Assembly: GCF_040954645.1 (NCBI RefSeq) | Contig: NC_092805.1 | Span: forward strand, 69,797,186-69,861,185 | Direction: 5' to 3' | Origin: Diabrotica undecimpunctata | Lineage: Eukaryota > Arthropoda > Insecta > Coleoptera > Chrysomelidae | DNA length: 64,000 bases | Shown here: piece after piece, positions 1 to 11,501 of the stretch | Position numbering within the stretch: position 1 is the stretch's first letter | Layout of the letters: each line of letters begins with the position of its first letter | Translations under genes and position numbers: made by a program | The notes under the pieces: generated by a model | Databases searched by the model: none | Told to the model about the DNA's origin: nothing | What the model saw: only the letters and a program-made list of their open reading frames with translations

Positions 1-702
1 TTAAATGTCTGTATTGTTGTGAGTGAGCTTTTTTTGTTTGAGCTGTGTAGTTGTGTAGTAATTTTATGCAATTTGTGTTCTAATTAAGCATCTTTGACGG
101 TGTATTAAATGCCACAGGTTAAGTGGAGTAGTCATTGTGAGTCGTAGAGAAGATTCGACAAGTTGGTCTCAGTAGTAGACTGATTGTTTATTGTGTATCC
201 TTTCTTGTATCTGAATGACCACAGGTGTAATATTTGTGATCAGGAGATGCTGTTTTAGTTTTGACTAGGAGCAGTCTCATTTAGTTTTCGGAACAAGAGT
301 TGGTTTATTTTGGTGTTTATTTAGTGTAGCTCACTCAAAGGTCAAGTATTCAATATTATTAGTGTTTTGTCTTTCCCTGTATGTACGGTTTATGTTGTTT
401 GTTAGTGTCCATGTTGTCCCATGTTGTTTGAAATCATTTTTTTAGTCCTTGTTAGTGGAAGTGTGAACTTTTAGGAGACAGGTTAGAGACCGCATTTTTG
501 TTTACCAACTGATTACTAAGTCAAGAGCAGAAGTTGCAGCAAACTGATTGAGTTTTGGATTTCAGTATGCGGGAGTGCAAGTGAGACTTACTATCAGGTG
601 ATAAATGGAAACGGTTGTTTCTTAAAATTATCATATTTTCTACTAGTTGTTGAGGTTGATTTTAGTTATTTTGTGTATTTGCTTTCATCCAATTTTTGAA
701 AA
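1..702. other. 5' leader / possible 5' LTR tail of the gypsy-like element
   Basis: No coding region is recognisable. The stretch is T- and G-rich and runs directly into the Gag start at 703, so it is probably the untranslated leader of the retroelement. The 5' LTR end and primer-binding site could not be located, and I saw no clear match to the presumed 3' LTR that starts at 4774. The 5' LTR may lie outside the window. Confidence 0.35.
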
Positions 703-2898
703 ATGAAGTCTACTCAGGTTAATCATTTGAAATCAGGAGAGTTATCTTATGAGCTTTTCATAAGAGGTAAAAATGTCCCAAATAAGACAGTTGATGATAA
801 GAGAAAGATGTTGAGAGCTTTGTTGGCCATAGAGGCCACTTCGTCTTCAAGTTTAGTCGATTTGGTTAGTAATGTAGTAGATCCTGAGAAAGAGTTGTGT
901 GAGATTAAGTTGATTATGGAAGATTTATGTATTAGTGCTCAATCAATAAATTTAGAATCAAATAAAGTTGATTTTGCTAGATTTGAGACAAGGTCTACAC
1001 ATTTAGATACCAGATTAGAGAATTTTCCTATGGATGATGTTGAGGAAGGTGTAAAAAAGTTTGTCAATGAGTGTAAAGATGATTTGTTGATATTGAAGGG
1101 TAATGTGTTAGAAAAACAGGTAATGTTTGATGAATTAGCGAAACAATCCACTAATAGCCCAGTTTCAGTCCCTGTAGTTCCCAGTTGTAAAGTCCCAGCC
1201 CCAATAATACAGGTTTCAACTTCTGTCATTATTTCTGATTTGCATATTAAGTTTAATGGTGAAAGTAAAGCCCTCCCCACATTTTTAGAGAAAATTAGAG
1301 ATTCTGCTAGGTCTCGGAATATTTCCGAAGACATCCTGTTTCGTTCAGCCATTGAGTTATTTGAAGGCAATGCTGCTATTTGGTATAGGAGTGTTAGAGA
1401 TAAAATTAATAGTTGGGATGAGTTGGTAGCCCTACTTAAATCTGCTTTTTTGCACCCAGATTATAATGATAATCTCTTCGATGAAATTAAAAGTAGAAAG
1501 CAAAAAAGAAATGAATCCATAACCATTTATTCAGCAGTGATGGAAAACCTTTTTAAACGTTTGGAAACATATCCTAGTGAAGCCCAAAAAGTGAAAATAA
1601 TGAGGAAAAATATTTTAGTGGACTACATTCCACTGATAGCCCTTCAAGATTTTGCTACAGTAGAAATGTTAGTAGCAACTATAAAATATTTAGAGCAGAA
1701 TGTCTTGCCCTTGTTGCAGACTACTAAAAGTCTTGCAGGTATTTCAATTGATGATTCAGAAAGGCCCAAAGAACAAGTTCATGTGGTGAATAATCAAAAC
1801 AAGCAAGATAAAAGTGGAGTAGGTAACAGACAGGACAGAGAAAATAATTCTCCTAGGAGACCCAACCCCAAATATAAGTATGAGAATAATAGACCCAGTC
1901 CACCAGAAAATACTGAAATAAGAAATCAGTCTTTTTCGTCCCCACCTCCAATGATGCAATCTTTTTCATCTCCACCTCCAGTAATGCAGTCTGACCCTTA
2001 TCAAGCTTCCAGAAATCCGAAAAAAACTATTTGTTTCAATTGTAATAGACCAGGTCATATTTCCCGTGACTGTAGAAGTAAGTCAGTATCTTGTTATCGT
2101 TGTGGTTATAAAGGTGTGACCATATCTTCTTGTCCTAAGTGTTGTATTTCAAATAGATCTAAGACTAATAGACCTTACAGGCCATCATTAAACCCAATTT
2201 TTGAAAAGAAAGATTTTGATAGTCGTCCTCATGTTAGTATTTCCATTTTCTCTAGAAACTTTGTAGTTCTTTTAGACAGTGGTTGCTCTACATCCGTTGT
2301 AGGTGCCGCTGGAGTTGAATTTCTAAATTTCCAAGAAATTAAATATAATCCCACATCTACTAAGCATGCCCGCTTAGCAGATGGATCCAATAAATCAGTT
2401 GTTGGTACCATTGATCTTCTAGTAGAGGCTGATGGTGTTTGTCATATGGTGAAAATTTTTGTTGTACCTTCTGTACCTTACAGTTTCATTTTGGGAAATG
2501 ATTTTATGCGTCAATTCTCACTGTTATTAAACTTTGAGGATAGGACATGGCATTTTTCCCGAAGAAAAAATAAAATAGAAACTACCCAAGAGATTAATTA
2601 TTTAGAGGTTGATGTGGGTAGAATAGACCCTTGGTTTGATAATTTGAGATCAAAGATACTCCGATCCCCCCTTGATTTTTCACAGTGGAAGGTGGAGAAT
2701 GATTTTGTTTATAAGTTTGTCCATACCACAAATTCTTTTAAGACTAATGATGTAGAGTGGAAAATTGTTGTGCCCAAACCACAAAGGTTTGAATTTATGC
2801 AGTCTTGTCATGGGCCACCTACGTGTGCTCACTTTGGATTTTCCAAAACTTTGTCCCGTATTCAAGAAAGATATTATTGGCCCCAGATGCGTGCTTAA
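703..2898 (+). CDS. Ty3/gypsy Gag-protease fused in frame to the integrase zinc domain (RT/RNase H absent)
   Basis: This 731-codon frame encodes retroelement Gag and protease and then jumps to integrase. Residues about 175-340 resemble retrotransposon Gag capsid (WYRSVRDKINSWDEL type). CCHC knuckles follow at about 444-480 (CFNCNRPGHISRDC, then a second CX2C cluster). The aspartic protease has the DSG triad near residue 525 (VVLLDSGCSTSVVG) and the flap-region ILGNDFM. The usual RT and RNase H (roughly 600-700 residues in gypsy) are missing: the protein passes to the post-RNase H linker and the HHCC integrase finger (CHGPPTCAHFGFSKTL, YYWPQMR). The frame ends where a small shift separates it from the rest of integrase at about 2896. 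The start is the first ATG before Gag homology. Function is inferred from motifs; the element cannot be autonomous. Confidence 0.85.
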   Translation: MKSTQVNHLKSGELSYELFIRGKNVPNKTVDDKRKMLRALLAIEATSSSSLVDLVSNVVDPEKELCEIKLIMEDLCISAQSINLESNKVDFARFETRSTHLDTRLENFPMDDVEEGVKKFVNECKDDLLILKGNVLEKQVMFDELAKQSTNSPVSVPVVPSCKVPAPIIQVSTSVIISDLHIKFNGESKALPTFLEKIRDSARSRNISEDILFRSAIELFEGNAAIWYRSVRDKINSWDELVALLKSAFLHPDYNDNLFDEIKSRKQKRNESITIYSAVMENLFKRLETYPSEAQKVKIMRKNILVDYIPLIALQDFATVEMLVATIKYLEQNVLPLLQTTKSLAGISIDDSERPKEQVHVVNNQNKQDKSGVGNRQDRENNSPRRPNPKYKYENNRPSPPENTEIRNQSFSSPPPMMQSFSSPPPVMQSDPYQASRNPKKTICFNCNRPGHISRDCRSKSVSCYRCGYKGVTISSCPKCCISNRSKTNRPYRPSLNPIFEKKDFDSRPHVSISIFSRNFVVLLDSGCSTSVVGAAGVEFLNFQEIKYNPTSTKHARLADGSNKSVVGTIDLLVEADGVCHMVKIFVVPSVPYSFILGNDFMRQFSLLLNFEDRTWHFSRRKNKIETTQEINYLEVDVGRIDPWFDNLRSKILRSPLDFSQWKVENDFVYKFVHTTNSFKTNDVEWKIVVPKPQRFEFMQSCHGPPTCAHFGFSKTLSRIQERYYWPQMRA

Positions 2899-4004
2899 GT
2901 TTGTCAGGTCATGTAAAGTTTGTGGTGCTCAGAAGACACCAAATTATGCTCCATTAGGTAAAATGGGTAAGCAGAGAGAGGCCAAATTTCCTTGGCAAAT
3001 AGTTGCTATAGATCTGATAGGTCCCTTTGTTGGTTCAAAGAAAGGTTATACGTGGTTATTAGTAGTTGCTGATTGGTTTAGTAAATGTACGTTAGTCCAA
3101 CCTTTGAGATAGGCCACGGCTAAGAATATTGTTGAGTTTTTGGAAAATGATGTTTTCCTAATGTTTGGTGTTCCTCAAAATGTGATTTGTGATAATGCCT
3201 CAAACCTGAACAATCCTCTCTTAATTGAGCTCTGTAATAGGTATAACGTTCAGAAAGTATGGTTTAGCCCAGTATATGCACCTCAGTGTAATTTTGTGGA
3301 GAGGAACAATAGAACCCTTGGTACAGCAATACCTACATATGTGAAAGACCACGTAGATTGGGACAAGAATTTAGCAAAGATCAGACAAGCTATTAGCACC
3401 TCAGTGTAATTTTGTGGAGAGGAACAATAGAACCATTGATACAGCAATACCTACATATGTGAAAGACCACGTAGATTGGGACAAGAATTTAGCAAAGATC
3501 AGACAAGCTATTAGCACCGCAAAGCATGAAGTGACTGGATATACTCCAGCTTTCCTTAATTATGGCCGTCATGTTCCTTTAAGTGGAAACTATTATGGTG
3601 TTGATCACAAGGATCAACAGGACCAAGATATTGAGATAATTCCAGGTGACCGTAACATGTATGCTTCAGAAGTCAAAGGTTTAGATAAAGTTTTTGAAAA
3701 GGTTAAGGCTAATCTTCGAAAAGGATATGAACGTAACGCTAGAAATTACAACTTACGTAGAAGAGAAGTCCAATTTCAAGTGGGTGATAAAGTTTGGAAA
3801 AGAAATAAGGTTTTGTCTTGTGCTGTCAACAAGTTTATGTCCAAACTAGCACCGAAGTATATTGAAGCAACTATCAAGGAAAAATTGTCACCAGTGGTTT
3901 ATCGTTTGTCAGATTTAAATGGTTCAGATCTTGGTAAGTGGCACATTAAAGATTTAAAGCCTTTTGTGTCAGATGAGGACAATATGTCATCCTTAAGTAA
4001 TTAG
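2890..4004 (+). pseudogene. Ty3/gypsy integrase, broken by frameshifts, a stop and a 118-bp duplication
   Basis: This continues the integrase from the upstream frame after a shift at about 2896. The second pair of the HHCC finger (SCKVC) comes first. The DDE core follows: D in VAIDLIGP, D in VICDNAS, E in NFVERNNR, with an in-frame TAG at 3110-3112 between the first two. A tandem duplication of 118 bp at 3281-3516 repeats the catalytic-Glu segment and shifts the frame. The C-terminus (about 3520-4004) has the usual gypsy tail with a GDKVWKR-type motif and ends at a TAG. All catalytic residues can be read across frames, but no intact protein is possible. It would cut 3' ends and join cDNA if intact (family knowledge). 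Confidence 0.85.
3281..3516 (+). repeat. 118-bp tandem duplication inside integrase
   Basis: Two adjacent copies (3281-3398 and 3399-3516) start with CCTCAGTGTAATTTTGTGGA and differ at about two bases near positions 33-38 of the unit. 118 is not a multiple of three, so the duplication moves the frame by one. A CC dinucleotide lies at each joint, consistent with slippage or microhomology. Confidence 0.9.
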
Positions 4005-4098
4005 TTCATGCTATCCCATGTCTTTGTTTTTAAGTTTGTATGTTGATTTGATTTCATCCCTTTGGAATATTGTTTCACTTTTAATAATTTTAATTCAG

Positions 4099-4224
4099 GT
4101 AACCTATTTTAAAATCATGAATGTGTTGCTTGTGTGAGTCCATTTCAAAAGGTAAAAGAAATAATAACAGTAGTAGTAAGTAAGTCTAATTTATTATTTC
4201 TTTTACCTTTTGTAACCTATTTTA
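4099..4224 (-). mobile_element. About 100-bp insertion made only of Penelope-like element terminal sequence
   Basis: The 13-bp sequence GTAACCTATTTTA occurs at 4099-4111 and 4212-4224 and brackets about 100 bp. The inserted 4112-4166 is the reverse complement of the outer right end of the PLE at about 61450-61504, including the stretch AAATGGACTCACACAAGCAA. After a short spacer the insert has a second, inverted copy of the TTATTATTTCTTTTACC motif. It looks like a dead-on-arrival PLE insertion carrying only the 3' terminus plus a small fold-back piece. It lies in the 3' untranslated part of the gypsy element and is therefore younger than it. Confidence 0.8.
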
Positions 4225-4761
4225 TTTGGGAGACACATGTGAGAATCACATGATTCTGTCATAATGTCATATGTAGGTATATAGATTACATAACCGTTGC
4301 CGAATTCCCTGTCTCGCTAGGCGTATAGTGGAGATAGTAGACGCCTACCTGTTAAGTGTAGAGCAATTTTTTTTGGATTTGTGCATAGCACTTGGTTTAG
4401 GCAACTAGGTGTCATGGCTATGCCTGCCCGACAAATCACTTGTGTTACTGCTGTGAATGTCAGTGAGGTTTACTGCAGGGCATAAGGTTAGCTTCCCCTA
4501 AGGCATAGAAACTCATGTCACCTACAGTTTAAGTAGAGTCATAAATTTCAGTCCACTCGACTTTAAAGAGTCTGGCGATCGATGGCACGCTAGCCCATTC
4601 TTAATAACGAACTTTGTTTTTGTTGTTTAATCCTATTCTAGCCATCATCTAAAATATATTATTAAGAAGTTTCGACTCAGTTAAGAGGTCATCTTCTGAT
4701 TTTGTTTTTGTTGTTTTGCCTTTATCAAAAACTGGATAAGATTATCCGAGTTTTTTCTTTT

Positions 4762-6370
4762 AAGAAGGGGCATTGTAGCGTTTTAAATTTGTTAATATTT
4801 GATATGTATATACTTAATAGAATAAATTCTGTTTTAAGTTTTGTCTTCAGTTGTTTCAAAATATAGTTGTTTTTGTCTCTGTTACATTGTAAGGTTAAAT
4901 TATGCCGTTTAAACTAGGAATCGAGTACGTTTAAAAATAATAAAAGGCGTGTCGTTTATCTCGTAGTAAAGACGTATTAACTGAGAATATTTTTTTGTCT
5001 TTGTTTACATTAAAATCCCCTAAATCTCTGAATACATTGTGAGGTAGAAAAATCAATATAATACGTGTTATTTCTTCATATTGGAAAGTAGTTTGTTTGA
5101 GGGTCGCTTTGTAACATAGTTGAGGCCTGTTTTAAAAACAAGAAATTTATGTTATGGACGTAAGAAGGGTCGCCCACACCAGTATTAGCTTTGAGGTGCG
5201 AGGGGAACTTATTTTGCGTTGAATTTTGTAAAATGTAAGGCATAGGAGAGTCAAGCAAGAGATGTCAGAGTAGAAAGATGTTTGGGTAATTAGGAATCAC
5301 GAATCGATTCAATTTTTTTTTGTGTTATGTCTTAAGACCGGTTAAGGTGATAATACTCTTTGCATAATGGCAGTTCAGAACAGAGTAATCATCATAAGAT
5401 TTGTGCACCGGAACTGAAGAAATTTTGTAAAATTATTATATAGGATGTCCCCGTAGTCAGCTTGCTTCCTCCACCGAACCTAATTCTACATCTTTTGATT
5501 GTTCGTCCCTAAGCATGGAAATGGTTGGCTTTGTCCCTGTTGGAGAATATGTCCAGATAGATGTTCCATAGATGTTTAACAATTTTTTTTTGAAGTTAAA
5601 TGAAATAAATGAAATGAAGGTAACATTTTTAACATATTAATTTTAAAGTAAAGACAGACATTATTTTTGATAATTATTAATAATTGCTTTCATTAAAAAA
5701 GGATTTGTAATATTTAATAAATTGTAAATTTTATGGTTTAACTTAGCTGGCATTTTAATTGTTTTTTTTAATTTAATGTTTACATATGACAGCTAGCTTT
5801 ATTTTTTTTGGATATTTATTTGTTTTGTTTGTTTTAAAAAAAGGTTAATCTCTGTGCGGTAACATTTGTAAGTTTTTGTAGTATCTCCAACCCCTTTGTA
5901 AATGGAGTTTGTAAATGGGCACATGTAAGTTTTTTATTCTGTATTTTGCAACTATTTATATAGTATATTTTTTGTGCCATTTATATGTTTGATAACTGTT
6001 TGTATGAGACAAAAATAAACGTTTGATTTGTTTCTCTGATCCCTTTTTTTATTTATTTTAGAAAATCTCCTAACCCTTTATATATTTTTTGTTTTAGGAT
6101 ATTTTTCCTAAATCCAGCAAGTCTAGGATTCTTCGAAGCGGCGTTCTTTTCTTTAAAATAGCTAGAAGCCCTTTCTTGTTGTCTTAATCCAGCTGTCCAG
6201 GAGATTTACGTAAGTAACCCCTTTATTTCATTCATTGTGTAGATACCCCAATCCGACCCATTTATTTCAACTTATCCACGACCCCAGCTCTCCAGCAACC
6301 CCCTGAGTGCCGTTCGTATAGTAGCGTTTATTTTGCTATCTTCTCCCCCATAGTTTCTGTCCCCAATTTT
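4762..6370 (+). repeat. Polypurine tract and presumed 3' LTR of the gypsy-like element
   Basis: A purine run AAGAAGGGGCAT at 4762-4773 is followed by TGTAGCG at 4774, the typical arrangement of a polypurine tract and LTR start after an integrase gene. The 3' boundary is not defined: no terminal CA plus duplication was recognised before copia sequence appears at about 6400. The region from 4005 to 6370 has no coding capacity. Confidence 0.5.
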
Positions 6371-6394
6371 CTACCCCATATTCTTACCCTGAGG

Positions 6395-6709
6395 TAGGCA
6401 AAATATATTCGTTACAACTTTACATGCAAATAATTTAATTTTGCTCATATCAGGTTTGTAAGCATACCAAACTTCAGCTGGTGTACAGTAATTAGGCAAT
6501 GTACTTGTAGCAGTTCGATTTGTTAAGTACACAGCAGCCAATACAGCTTCTCCCCAAAATGGCTTGTCAAGACCACTGACCAAAATTAAACATCTAGATT
6601 TATCTAAAATAGTACGATTGTATTTTTCTGCTAATTCATTCTGTTTCGGATTCCTGGATACAGAATATTGTATAGTTATTCCATTACTAGTAGAAAAATC
6701 TTCTAACAT
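6395..6709 (-). pseudogene. Copia integrase fragment
   Basis: About 300 bp encode the C-terminal part of a Ty1/copia integrase core, including the EKYNRTILDKSRCLI segment holding the catalytic Glu and FWGEAV...YLTNRT. It is closely related to the integrase of the copia element at 50240-50875 and in the same orientation. It corresponds to the segment of that element just beyond where the copia fragment at 14410 stops. The two may therefore be pieces of one copy split by the intervening sequence (inference). The left end is cut by the gypsy-side sequence. Confidence 0.8.
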
Positions 6710-7584
6710 TTTTTTTTATAATTAAAATAGCAAACAATTTTTAATACCTTTACCCCTGTCGCTGAGACACCGATGGCCATATTTGCAAATATATACGCAG
6801 GCGGTCTTGTTTACCATTAGAAAATTTTATTGCACCCTACCGACTTTCCGAACCACGGAATTCTCACGTACAGAAGGTCCTTATACTTATCAAAAGACGC
6901 CGCTGAAGTAGTATACTTTATGCTAAGGCTGGGTCAATTCTTTTCCGGTTTCAGGCGGTTTCTTTTTGATAAATTTAGTAAAAATCGTCGTAAAGTATTT
7001 TAAAATAGTTTTCTGTAAGAACCTAATTCAAAAGATTTTATATCTCCTCACGTTTCTTCTAGTTACTTCTTATGTCGTTAGAACCTTTTTACATTCCTAA
7101 AAATGGATACAGTCTGGTCTGTCGTTTTAAGTGGGGGTTGTCCCACCTTTTTTTTGGGGAGCTTGTGAAATTTTGAGAGGAAGATTTTTACTTCTGAGAG
7201 GATGGTCTTTGAGTAAGAACGCTTGCTTTTCTTACCGTTCTCTGTGAGTTTTTTCTTTAAGTGTGTATGCACTTAAATATTTGAGTTTCTTAATCTAATA
7301 CCATATTAGATTAAATATGGTCAAAAAGTACCATTATTTTAATTAACTTCAGTGCTTAATACTAGTAAAAGTATAATAGAGTCAGTGTTATGCAGCAGTC
7401 TTCGAGATTTATTGTGTTATCATAATCATATTACCTTCGAATATCTGAGCGATTAATATGGGATGTAATCATATTACCCAATTTTGGACGAATTTGCGTC
7501 AACCATTTCGTCACCTGTAGTTAAGGTTAGCAATTTAATTAAAAGAACATGCGAGACAGATAATTAACTTAAACCAAGTGCAGG
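6710..7584. other. Non-coding, unassigned sequence
   Basis: No coding frame, repeat or recognisable element was found. The stretch separates the copia fragment from the LINE beginning at about 7585. Confidence 0.5.
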
Positions 7585-8562
7585 TTACGAAAACCAACGG
7601 ATACTAAACATAGAGAGGAAGTTTAAGGAAAACGAAACACGTAGTGCATACCAATTTATCAAACATCTATGACAGGGATACAAACCGAAGACTAACCTCT
7701 GCAAAAATAAGAAGGGTGAAATCATTAGCGATATGGACGAAATTAAGAGAACCTGGATGACATATTTTAAGGAATTACTAAACAAAGGGACACAACCACC
7801 ATTACAACAACAGAGGCAGCAGCAGGTACGGCAGGAGGTACAACAACAAGAACTGGGGGAAGATGGAGAAGAAAATGAATTAACTAGACCCCCAACGCTA
7901 GAGGAGGTCCAAACGGCAATCCACATACAAAAAAGCCATAAAGTACTGGGAATAGATAAAATACTGGCAGAACTACTCAAGCAAGGAGGAAGGAATTTGA
8001 CACAACAGATGTACCAGCTAATACGAGAGATATGGATAGAAGAAGGAATCCCCCAACAATAGAAGAAAAGTATAATCTGCCCTATTCATAAAAAAGGAGA
8101 CAAACTGTTGTGTCAGAATTATAGAGGCATCGTTGTACTTTGTTCGGGATACAAAATACTCACAAACATCATTAATCAAAGGCTCCAACCTCTCACGGAA
8201 AAAATGATCGGGAATATCAAGCAGGGTTTAGACAAAATAGATCTACCATTGACCAACTATTTACAGTTAAACAAATACTAGCCAAAGCATGGGAATATGA
8301 CATGGACGTTTACAATCTCTTTGTAGATTTTAAACAAGCCTATGATTCAATAGATAGAACAATTCTACCTAATATATTGAAAGAATTTGGCATACCATCA
8401 AAATTAATACGACTAGTGCAAATGACAATGACAGAAACACAAGCACAGGTATGTATTCAGGGACAGATCACTGATGCGTTTACGATAACGCTAGGACTGA
8501 AACAAGGCAACGGACTGGCTCCAATGCTCTTTAATCTTGTTCTTGAATATGTAATTAAAGTA
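7585..8562 (+). pseudogene. LINE reverse transcriptase, N-terminal half
   Basis: This is the first part of a non-LTR retrotransposon ORF2. A linker (GEIISDMDEIKRTWMTYF) leads into a Gln/Glu-rich insert at about 7790-7880 and then RT domain 0/1 ([16 protein letters not shown]). RT motif A is read at 8310-8350 (FVDFKQAYDSIDR, catalytic Asp present) and motif B at about 8490-8550 (LKQGNGLAPMLFNLVLEYV). Stops and shifts at about 8060, 8215 and 8280 kill the frame. The sequence stops at a TA (8561-8562) where a Tc1/mariner element is inserted; the RT resumes after 11501 with motif C. Clade was not assigned. Confidence 0.8.
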
Positions 8563-9358
8563 AAAATCCACTATTTGGAACAGTGATTCATCGTTTAAAC
8601 GCTGAATATCCTAAAATTTAAATGTACACAGCGGCCCTCGAAAACTACCCGTTTTCTCAATTGCAATTTGTGTTTTTTCATAAGAAATTACACAATATAT
8701 AAGTAGTATATTTATTTGTGCTTCTCTATAGAAAAATTGACCAGGCGTTGTCGTACAGTGTAGCCAATTCTTGTTCACAAGTAGTAATTATGGTCATACA
8801 AAACCTGTATTCTTCCACGCAGCGATTATTACCGTCATCAAAATACCAAAAAACATGATTTTTTCAATAGTAAAAGTTAAGCACAAAATTGTAATTAAAT
8901 AAATTTTATTTATATCTTTTGTTTCGTTGCATATTTAAATTTATAAAATAAAAACCGATATTTTAAAACATTATTTTTCAATCGTTTCACAACTTTGGAA
9001 TTAGCGACGGAACTCCGTTTAAATTCCGACCCACAGAAAGCCGCAAAACTGGTTTTTGCCGAGCAAGTGTCCATGAACAATAATTCATTTACATTGGCGG
9101 TTCTGAGAGTAGTGCATGTGTTGCATTTTGTGAATATATTTTATGCGATAAGCTTGTGTTATTGATAAAACGTGTTATTGATAATACGAATGTTATTACG
9201 TTAAACGTTTGTCGTTTTATAGTAAATTTTTAGCTATATTCTGTGATTATTTGGTTTAAGTTTTATTGGAGTTGGACGAAAAACCAAGTTGGTCAAAGAG
9301 AAGACAGCAAAATTCTGATGTTGATTCCAAAAATGAAAAGCCGCAAAGGAGACGGAAA

Positions 9359-10549
9359 ATGTTAACGTCCGAAGAGAAGGTAATGATACGAAACGTTTAT
9401 GAAGGAATTGTCGGCAGAAAAATGGCATTAAATGTTAGCTAAGCGGTCGACATTTGTAGCAGTTTAACAAAAGTATCCCTTAGCTGTATTTATCGTGTAC
9501 TTAAAAATACATCGGAAAATAAAAAACAAGAAAAAGGTAAAACAAGAGGTAGGAAAAGCATTGTTTTGGATGACGAGACAAGGAATATTATACGTCGAAA
9601 AATTCATTCATTTTATTTTCGGAGTGAAATTCCAACACTTAAAAATATTTTTCAAGAACTCAAAAACGATGACTCTTTACCCAAGATATCTCGTAGAGTC
9701 TTAATCAGGACCGTGCGCGAAATGAACTTTCGATATGTAAAACGCAACAGAAAAAGTATGCTATTAGAAAAAAATGAAATTATTTTGTGAAGAAGAAAAT
9801 ATTTAGAAGAAATACGCAAAATTCGCAGCACTGGACGCAAAATATGTTATTTGGATGAAACCTGGATTAACAAAGGTCATACAGTTGGTAAAGTTTGGCA
9901 AGATTTAAATGTCAAAAGTAAACGCGAAGCATTTATAGAAGGCTGGTCTACAGGATTAAAAGCTCCATCAGGTAAGGGACGGCGTTTAATCATCACCCAT
10001 GTAGGAAGTGATACAGGGTTGCTTGATGATGGTATTCTTCAATTTGAGTCGAAAAAAAAAACAGGTGTTATGAAGGAAATTAAAAGGGAGGATCCAAGAA
10101 TGGCTTACAGAAAAGGGGATTGCATACGAAGAATCAATGTTTAAAATTCAGCTATTTGACCTTGCACGGTTAAGGAAAAGTGAATATCTTAAATATGCTG
10201 TAGAAGACTAGCTACAATAGATTATGGTGTCAAAGTTCTGCGTCTACTACCTTATCATTGCGAACTTAATCCCATTGAACTTATCTGGGCGCAAGTCAAA
10301 GGAGAAGTAGCACGCAATAACAAAACGTTCAAATTAAACAAAGTTAAGGAACTTTTGATTCAAGCAATCCTCCATGTAACTCCAGAGAAATGAACTAAAT
10401 GTATAGGCTACATATTTAAAGAAGAACATCGTATGTGGGAACTTGACACTCATATCGAAGTTTTACTAGAGCCAATTATAATTACTCCAGGTGGAGAAGA
10501 TCATGACAGCGATAGCAGCACTGCATCTTCAGATTTAGACAGCGAATAA
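9359..10549 (+). pseudogene. Tc1/mariner (DDE_3-type) transposase, second catalytic Asp lost
   Basis: From an ATG at 9359 one frame reads an N-terminal helix-turn-helix-like part (TSEEKVMIRNVYEG) with stops at about 9439 and 9788. It then reads the first catalytic region ICYLDETWINKGH at about 9840-9880 and GKGRRLIITHVGSDTG. After about 10060 the expected segment with the second Asp (the DNA-S-H region of the family) is absent, replaced by out-of-frame sequence. The C-terminal part then resumes at about 10220 with LLPYHCELNPIELIWAQVKG, holding the final Glu. The last residues are acidic (EDHDSDSSTASSDLDSE, stop about 10549). A cut-and-paste transposase of the family would need all three acidic residues, so this copy is inactive. 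Confidence 0.8.
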
Positions 10550-11039
10550 TATTTTCTAATAGTTTAGTAAGAACATCAGCATAAAAAAACCAAAAACAAA
10601 AAAAAAAACGAGAAGAACATAGTAAGTGTGTATAATGTTTGTGTTTAAATAGAATAGTACAATGTTTTGTTACATCAAACATTATTTTTATTTTGTTTTT
10701 ATAGAATTTTATTTTGTTTTATAGGATTTTATTTTGTTTTGTTTTATACTGTTTAAGTGTTTTGCTCATTTTATTTATTAAGACAATATGGCTCTTGGCG
10801 AAAATCCATTTAAAAAAAGTAACGCGCCACAAGACATACCTGTGGTAACTGTCTTAAAATTTGTTTTAAAAAAATTTCATTGTGTAACTCTTTAAGGACA
10901 GGTCACGTCAAAAGACGTTTTAGCGTAACTTCCGCGACAGCCGGGTGGTGTCAGTACAAAATTACTTGTTTTTTATAGCTTTTTGTTTGTGGCATTCTGT
11001 ATTTTAAGGGGAATGTAGGGAATGAGCCACAACATATTT

Positions 11040-11345
11040 ATTCGTATGTTTATTTACTGAAGTTTCGATCTCTATATCCAGAGACCGTTTTCAATTATAT
11101 AAATGATAGTAATATTTATTTTCTATGGCTTCTTGCTTGTCGTTCTGTATTTTTAGAAATAATGTTGGGAATAAGCTACAATGTATTTATTAAAATGTTT
11201 TCCGTTTTCAAACATACAAATAATATAAGATTATAAAAATATATAATAATAAACAAATAAAATAAATATAACTATCATTTATATCTTTGAAAGAGGTCTT
11301 TGGATATAGAGATCGAATCGAAATCGTCAGTAAAAACTTGTAAAT
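11040..11345. repeat. Hairpin (inverted repeat) in the 3' part of the mariner element
   Basis: The sequence around 11054-11085 (containing TCGATCTCTATATCCAGAGACC) is repeated in inverse at about 11296-11333 (GGTCTTTGGATATAGAGATCGA). The outer flanks are also similar in inverse (TATTTACTGA against TCAGTAAA). It may be a small MITE nested in the mariner element, or part of it. Confidence 0.6.
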
Positions 11346-11501
11346 AAATATATTGTGGCCTATTTCGAACATTAATATTTGAAAAATATAATATAATTAT
11401 TGTTAAAATAAAAGTAAGTGTACGTCACCGGATTTTCATACGTCTTTCCGCATTTCTGCGCCTTTAAAGGATGAATCACTCTTCCAAATAGTGAAATTAT
11501 A

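Larger units (their letters stand above)
8561..11501 (+). mobile_element. Tc1/mariner-type transposon, 2.94 kb, inserted in the LINE
   Basis: Terminal inverted repeats start with CACTATTTGG: left at 8569, right as its complement ending at 11493. They match over about 34 bp with three mismatches. TA dinucleotides flank both sides (8561-8562 and 11500-11501), the duplication expected for IS630/Tc1/mariner. The element carries a dead transposase (9359-10549) and a long non-coding 3' part with a hairpin. It lies between RT motifs B and C of one LINE, so it is younger than that LINE. Confidence 0.8.
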
